Of a DNA stretch of 64,000 nt, positions 60,437 through 64,000 are shown in pieces. The stretch comes from JAMHWF01 sp035911095 (lineage in GTDB: Bacteria > Pseudomonadota > Gammaproteobacteria > Burkholderiales > Burkholderiaceae_C): NCBI GenBank assembly GCA_035911095.1, contig JAMHWF010000048.1, forward strand, positions 45,714-109,713. Direction: 5' to 3'. Every line of letters starts with the position of its first letter. The stretch's first letter is position 1. Position numbers and translations under genes: made by a program. The notes below the pieces were generated by a model that worked only from the letters and a program-made list of their open reading frames with translations, was not told the DNA's origin and did no database searches.

Positions 60437-61398
60437 ACGCGCCGCGCGCCTTCCTCGGCCTCTCGCACTCGCCGCTGATCGGGCTCAACCCGGTCGACGA
60501 CGCGATCGTGCGCGAGCTCGACGCCACCTTCGCCGCGGCGCGCGCCGCGGTGCAGGCCTTCGACCCCGAGCTCGTCGTGCTGGTCGGCCCCGACCACTAC
60601 AACGGCTTCTTCAACGAGCTGATGCCGCCGCTGTGCATCGGCAGCGCGGCCACCGCAGTCGGCGACTACGGCACGCCGGCCGGGCCGCTGGCCGTCGACG
60701 GCGAGGCCGCGCTCGCGCTCGCCACGCGGCTGATGGACGAGGACTTCGACCTCGCCCTGTCGCGCCGCATGCTGGTCGACCACGGCTTCGCGCAGGCGCT
60801 GGAGGTCCTGTGGGGCGGGCTGGAGACGCCGCCGGTGCTGCCGGTCTTCCTCAACGCGGTCGCCCAGCCGGGCATCCCGCGCCTGCGCCGCTGCCGGCAG
60901 CTCGGCGAGGCGATCGGCCGCTTCCTCGACGGCCTGCCGCGGCGCACGCTGCTGATCGGCTCGGGCGGGCTCTCGCACGAGCCGCCGGTGCCGACGCTGG
61001 CCCACGCCGACCCAGCGGTGCGCGAGCGCATCACCGTGCGCGCCACGCCGACCGCCGCCGAGCGCGACGCGAAGACGCGGCGCGTGATGGCCGCCGGTGT
61101 CGCGCTCGCCGCCGGCGAGGCCTGGATGAAGCCGCTGAACCCGGCCTGGGACCTGGGCTGGATCGAGCACCTCGCGGCGGGCGACCTCGACGGCCTGGTG
61201 CGCGGCGGCGAGGACGAGATCGAGCGCCTGGCCGGGCTCTCGGCCCACGAGTCGAAGACCTGGCTGGTCGCCCGCGCGGCGCTGCCGGCCGGTCGCGCGC
61301 TGCCCTGCGGGCTGCGCTACTACCGCGCGATCCCCGAATACATCGCGGGCTTCGGCGCCCTGTTCCTGACCGACGACACAAAGGAGACAACGCAGTGA
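60433..61398 (+). CDS. mhpB: 2,3-dihydroxyphenylpropionate 1,2-dioxygenase
   Basis: This Fe(II) extradiol dioxygenase cleaves the catecholic ring meta to the hydroxyls. The 321-residue LigB-type (class III) enzyme has the metal and catalytic histidines in LSHSPL (N-terminus), PDHYNGFFNEL (about 55), VDHGF (about 118) and LSHEPP (about 182). It overlaps mhpA and mhpD, so the three are coupled. Confidence 0.95.
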   Translation: MNAPRAFLGLSHSPLIGLNPVDDAIVRELDATFAAARAAVQAFDPELVVLVGPDHYNGFFNELMPPLCIGSAATAVGDYGTPAGPLAVDGEAALALATRLMDEDFDLALSRRMLVDHGFAQALEVLWGGLETPPVLPVFLNAVAQPGIPRLRRCRQLGEAIGRFLDGLPRRTLLIGSGGLSHEPPVPTLAHADPAVRERITVRATPTAAERDAKTRRVMAAGVALAAGEAWMKPLNPAWDLGWIEHLAAGDLDGLVRGGEDEIERLAGLSAHESKTWLVARAALPAGRALPCGLRYYRAIPEYIAGFGALFLTDDTKETTQ

Positions 61399-62186
61399 GC
61401 CAAGACCCCCGCATTCCCGCCTGGGCCGAGCGCCTGCGCGAGGCCGAGCGACGGCGCGAGCCGATCGGGCCGTTGCGCGACGAGATGCCGCCCGGCGACG
61501 AAGCCCTCGCCTACGCGGTGCAGCAGGCCAACGTCGCGCACGCGCTGGCCGAGGGCCGGCGCATCGTCGGCCGCAAGATCGGCCTCACCTCGCCGGCGGT
61601 GCAGCGCCAGCTCGGCGTCGACCAGCCCGACTTCGGCACGCTCTTCGCCGACATGCTCTACGGCGACGACGAAGAGGTGCCGCTGGCACGCACGCTGCAG
61701 CCCAAGGTCGAGGCCGAGGTCGCGCTGGTGCTGTCGCGCGACCTCGAGCGGCCCGACACGACGCTGGTCGAGCTGATCGGCGCCACCGCCTTCGTGATGC
61801 CGGCGCTCGAGATCGTCGGCAGCCGCATCGCCCACTGGGACATCCGCTTCGTCGACACCGTCGCCGACAACGCGTCGAGCGGCCTGGTGGTGCTGGGCGG
61901 CGTGCCGGTGCCGCTCGCCGGGCTCGACCTCAAGGGCTGCGAGATGACGCTGCTGCGCGGCGACGAGACCGTCTCCAGCGGCAACGGCGCGGCCTGCCTC
62001 GGCCACCCGCTGAACGCCGCCGTCTGGCTCGCCCGCAAGCTGGCCACGCTCGGCCAGCCGCTGCGCGCCGGCGACCTGGTGCTGACCGGCGCCCTCGGCC
62101 CGATGGTGCCCGTGGCCCCGGGCGACCGCTTCGAAGCCCGCATCGGCGGCGTCGGCAGCGTCCGCGCCCGCTTCTCGGCTGCCTGA
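61395..62186 (+). CDS. mhpD: 2-keto-4-pentenoate hydratase
   Basis: This enzyme hydrates 2-hydroxypenta-2,4-dienoate to 4-hydroxy-2-oxovalerate. The 263-residue protein has GRKIGLTS, the metal-binding region (PKVEAEVALVLSRDL) and the C-terminal GALGPMVPVAPGD block. The start is a GTG overlapping the mhpB stop, with AAGGAG upstream. In E. coli mhpC, the ring-fission hydrolase, lies between mhpB and mhpD; it is absent from this position. Confidence 0.94.
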   Translation: MSQDPRIPAWAERLREAERRREPIGPLRDEMPPGDEALAYAVQQANVAHALAEGRRIVGRKIGLTSPAVQRQLGVDQPDFGTLFADMLYGDDEEVPLARTLQPKVEAEVALVLSRDLERPDTTLVELIGATAFVMPALEIVGSRIAHWDIRFVDTVADNASSGLVVLGGVPVPLAGLDLKGCEMTLLRGDETVSSGNGAACLGHPLNAAVWLARKLATLGQPLRAGDLVLTGALGPMVPVAPGDRFEARIGGVGSVRARFSAA

Positions 62187-62228
62187 GGCGGCCCCGTTCC
62201 CCGACATCCCTTCATCGAGACCCACCCC

Positions 62229-63203
62229 ATGAACCCTCGTCGCCACACCCTGCGCGCGCTCGCCGCGGTCGCGGCCGCCGCGCTCGCCCTGCCCGCCCTT
62301 GCCGCCGACGGCTTCCCCAAGCGGCCCCTGACGATCGTCGTGCCCTTCCCGGCCGGCGGCATCACCGACCAGATCGCGCGCGGCCTGGCCGAGCGCCTGC
62401 AGGCGAGCCTCGGCCAGACCGTGATCGTCGACAACAAGCCCGGCGCCGGCGGCCAGATCGCTGCCGCCCAGCTCAAGCAGGCCGAAGCCGACGGCCACAC
62501 GCTCTTCATGGGCGCGACCGAGATGTTCGCGATCAACCGCGGCCTGTATCGCAAGCTCTCCTACGACCCGCTCGCGGACTTCGCCCCGGTGACGCCGCTG
62601 TTCGCCTCGTCGCTGGTGCTGGTCGTGCCGCAGTCGGGCCCGCTCAAGACGCTGCCCGAGCTGATCGCCGCCGCCAAGGCGCGGCCGCTCAACTTCGCCT
62701 CGCAGGGCATGGGCTCGATCGGGCATTTGCTGGGCGAGCAGTTCCGCGGCAAGGTCGGCGGCAGCTACAGCCACATCGCCTACAAAGGCTCGGCGCCCGC
62801 CCTGCAAGACGTGATGGGCGGCCAGGTCGACATGATGTTCGACCCGGTGATCACCACCGCACCGCTGATCGCCGGCGCCAAGCTGCGCCCGCTGGCGATC
62901 GCCGCCAAGGCGCGCTCCACGCTGCTGCCCCAGGTGCCGACGCTGGCCGAGCTCGGCGTGCCGGACGTCGACGCCGCGGTCTGGTTCGGCGCCGTCGTCA
63001 AGACCGGCACGCCGGCCCCGATCGTCGCGCGGCTGAACGAGGAGATCACGAAGCTGCTGCGCGACCCCGCGTTCTCGAAGCGCTTCGCCGACCAGGGCCT
63101 CGAGCCGATGCCGATGACGCCCACCCAGTTCGACGGCTTCCTGCGCGCCGAGGTCGAGCGCTGGGGTGCGCTCGTCAAGGCCAGCGGCGCCACGATCGAC
63201 TGA
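62229..63203 (+). CDS. tripartite tricarboxylate transporter (Bug-type) solute receptor
   Basis: A periplasmic binding protein of the large TctC/Bug family. The 324-residue protein has a Sec signal peptide (about 1-26, ending ALA-AD) and the Bug hallmarks FPKRPLTIVVPFPAGG, then VDNKPGAGGQIA and GMGSIGHLLGE. Such receptors capture aromatic or other carboxylates; its place inside an mhp operon suggests hydroxyphenylpropionate or a related acid. No TctA/TctB membrane gene is in the window, so the transport partner is elsewhere. Confidence 0.92.
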   Translation: MNPRRHTLRALAAVAAAALALPALAADGFPKRPLTIVVPFPAGGITDQIARGLAERLQASLGQTVIVDNKPGAGGQIAAAQLKQAEADGHTLFMGATEMFAINRGLYRKLSYDPLADFAPVTPLFASSLVLVVPQSGPLKTLPELIAAAKARPLNFASQGMGSIGHLLGEQFRGKVGGSYSHIAYKGSAPALQDVMGGQVDMMFDPVITTAPLIAGAKLRPLAIAAKARSTLLPQVPTLAELGVPDVDAAVWFGAVVKTGTPAPIVARLNEEITKLLRDPAFSKRFADQGLEPMPMTPTQFDGFLRAEVERWGALVKASGATID

Positions 63204-63229
63204 GCCGACAAGGCCACGAAAGGACATCC

Positions 63230-64000
63230 ATGAGCAAGAAACTGAAGGCCGCGATCATCGGCAGCGGCAACATCGGCACGGACCTGATGATCAAGATCCT
63301 GCGCCACGGGCAGCGGGTGGAGATGGGGGCGATGGTGGGCATCGACCCGGCCTCCGACGGGCTGGCGCGCGCCGCGCGCCTGGGCGTGGCGACGACCCAC
63401 GAAGGCGTCGAGGGCCTGACCCGGTTGCCCGTCTTCGACGAGATCGACTTCGTCTTCGACGCCACCTCGGCCGGCGCGCACGTCAAGAACGATGCCTTCC
63501 TGCGCGGCAAGCGGCCCGGCCTCCGCATGATCGACCTGACGCCGGCGGCGATCGGGCCCTACTGCATCCCGGTCGTCAACGGCGAGGCGCACCTGGACGC
63601 GCCCAACGTCAACATGGTCACCTGCGGCGGGCAGGCGACCATCCCGATGGTGGCCGCCGTCTCGCGCGTGGCCAAGGTGCACTACGCCGAGATCGTCGCC
63701 TCGATCTCGAGCAAGAGCGCCGGCCCGGGCACGCGGGCCAACATCGACGAGTTCACCGAGACCACGTCGAAGGCGATCGAAATCGTCGGCGGCGCGCACA
63801 AGGGCAAGGCGATCATCGTGCTCAACCCGGCCGAGCCGCCGCTGATCATGCGCGACACGGTCTACACCCTGAGCGAGGCCGTCGACGAGCGGCGCATCGC
63901 CGACTCGGTCGAGCGCATGGCCGCCGACGTGCAGGCCTACGTGCCGGGCTACCGGCTCAAGCAGCGCGTGCAGTTCGACCGTATCGAGCAGCCGCTGCAC
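63230..64000 (+). CDS. mhpF: acetaldehyde dehydrogenase (acylating), 3' end outside window
   Basis: This enzyme converts acetaldehyde, released by the aldolase MhpE, to acetyl-CoA while channelled in an MhpE/MhpF complex. The 257 codons present show the NAD loop IGSGNIGTDL (about 10-19), catalytic C132 in MVTCGGQATIP and the segment SKSAGPGTRANIDEFTETTS. Full-length members have about 310 residues, so roughly 50 are missing beyond the edge. An AAAGGA site precedes the ATG. mhpE and perhaps mhpC are expected next. Confidence 0.96.
   Translation, partial: MSKKLKAAIIGSGNIGTDLMIKILRHGQRVEMGAMVGIDPASDGLARAARLGVATTHEGVEGLTRLPVFDEIDFVFDATSAGAHVKNDAFLRGKRPGLRMIDLTPAAIGPYCIPVVNGEAHLDAPNVNMVTCGGQATIPMVAAVSRVAKVHYAEIVASISSKSAGPGTRANIDEFTETTSKAIEIVGGAHKGKAIIVLNPAEPPLIMRDTVYTLSEAVDERRIADSVERMAADVQAYVPGYRLKQRVQFDRIEQPLH

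Overview
The window is a very GC-rich (roughly 70 percent or more by eye) piece of a Gram-negative chromosome, most likely a betaproteobacterium of the order Burkholderiales, perhaps near the Rubrivivax/Leptothrix lineage. The evidence is the gene content: a complete mraZ-to-ftsZ division and cell-wall (dcw) cluster in betaproteobacterial order, a MurE with the meso-diaminopimelate motif DNPR, lpxC, recBCD, a lipase with its foldase, and a DUF2917/DUF1127 pair beside a MocR-type regulator. Genus assignment is inference.

Layout. 1-348: the end-truncated coding part of a small membrane protein with a GTG start, in lower-GC DNA. 588-10374: recC-recB-recD with 4-base overlaps (+ strand). 10460-11285: two tiny membrane proteins (-) and one small soluble protein (+). 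11308-12243: lpxC (-). 12388-32881: about 20 kb on the minus strand that reads as one operon (listed here in transcription order): AT-ACP protein; ER-KS-KS0(CLF)-KR-DH megasynthase; cytochrome P450 fused to KR and a degenerate hot-dog domain; flavin monooxygenase; ABC ATPase and permease; LolA-like periplasmic protein; outer-membrane beta-barrel; DUF4345 membrane protein; Sfp-type phosphopantetheinyl transferase; lipase and lipase foldase. 33494-51684: ftsZ-ftsA-ftsQ-ddl-murC-murG-ftsW-murD-mraY-murF-murE-ftsI-ftsL-rsmH-mraZ (listed by coordinate, all transcribed right to left from a sigma-70-like promoter near 51750). 52067-54854: MocR/PdxR-type regulator, DUF2917, DUF1127 and a hypothetical. 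55151-57425: BphA4-like FAD reductase and a lipoprotein. 57658-64000: IclR-type regulator and a divergent mhpA-mhpB-mhpD-tctC-mhpF operon for 3-(3-hydroxyphenyl)propionate breakdown, running off the window.

The most interesting region is 12.4-32.9 kb. It looks like a secondary-lipid (PUFA-synthase-like) pathway: the AT-ACP protein loads extender units, the megasynthase elongates and processes beta-carbons with its own FabL-like enoyl reductase, a P450-KR fusion and a flavin monooxygenase oxidise the chain, the PPTase activates the ACP, and a MacB/LolCDE-like ABC system with a LolA-like carrier and an outer-membrane barrel would move the product to the outer membrane. The cluster lies between ftsZ and lpxC, which are usually near neighbours, so it looks inserted at the end of the dcw cluster. 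No ordinary release domain (thioesterase or reductase) is visible. The product is unknown.

The dcw cluster itself is ordinary except for a MurD with a roughly 110-residue low-complexity insertion, an FtsW with a long polar N-terminus, and a five-repeat MraZ operator that runs into the mraZ start codon. No tRNA, rRNA, CRISPR array, transposase or integrase was seen.
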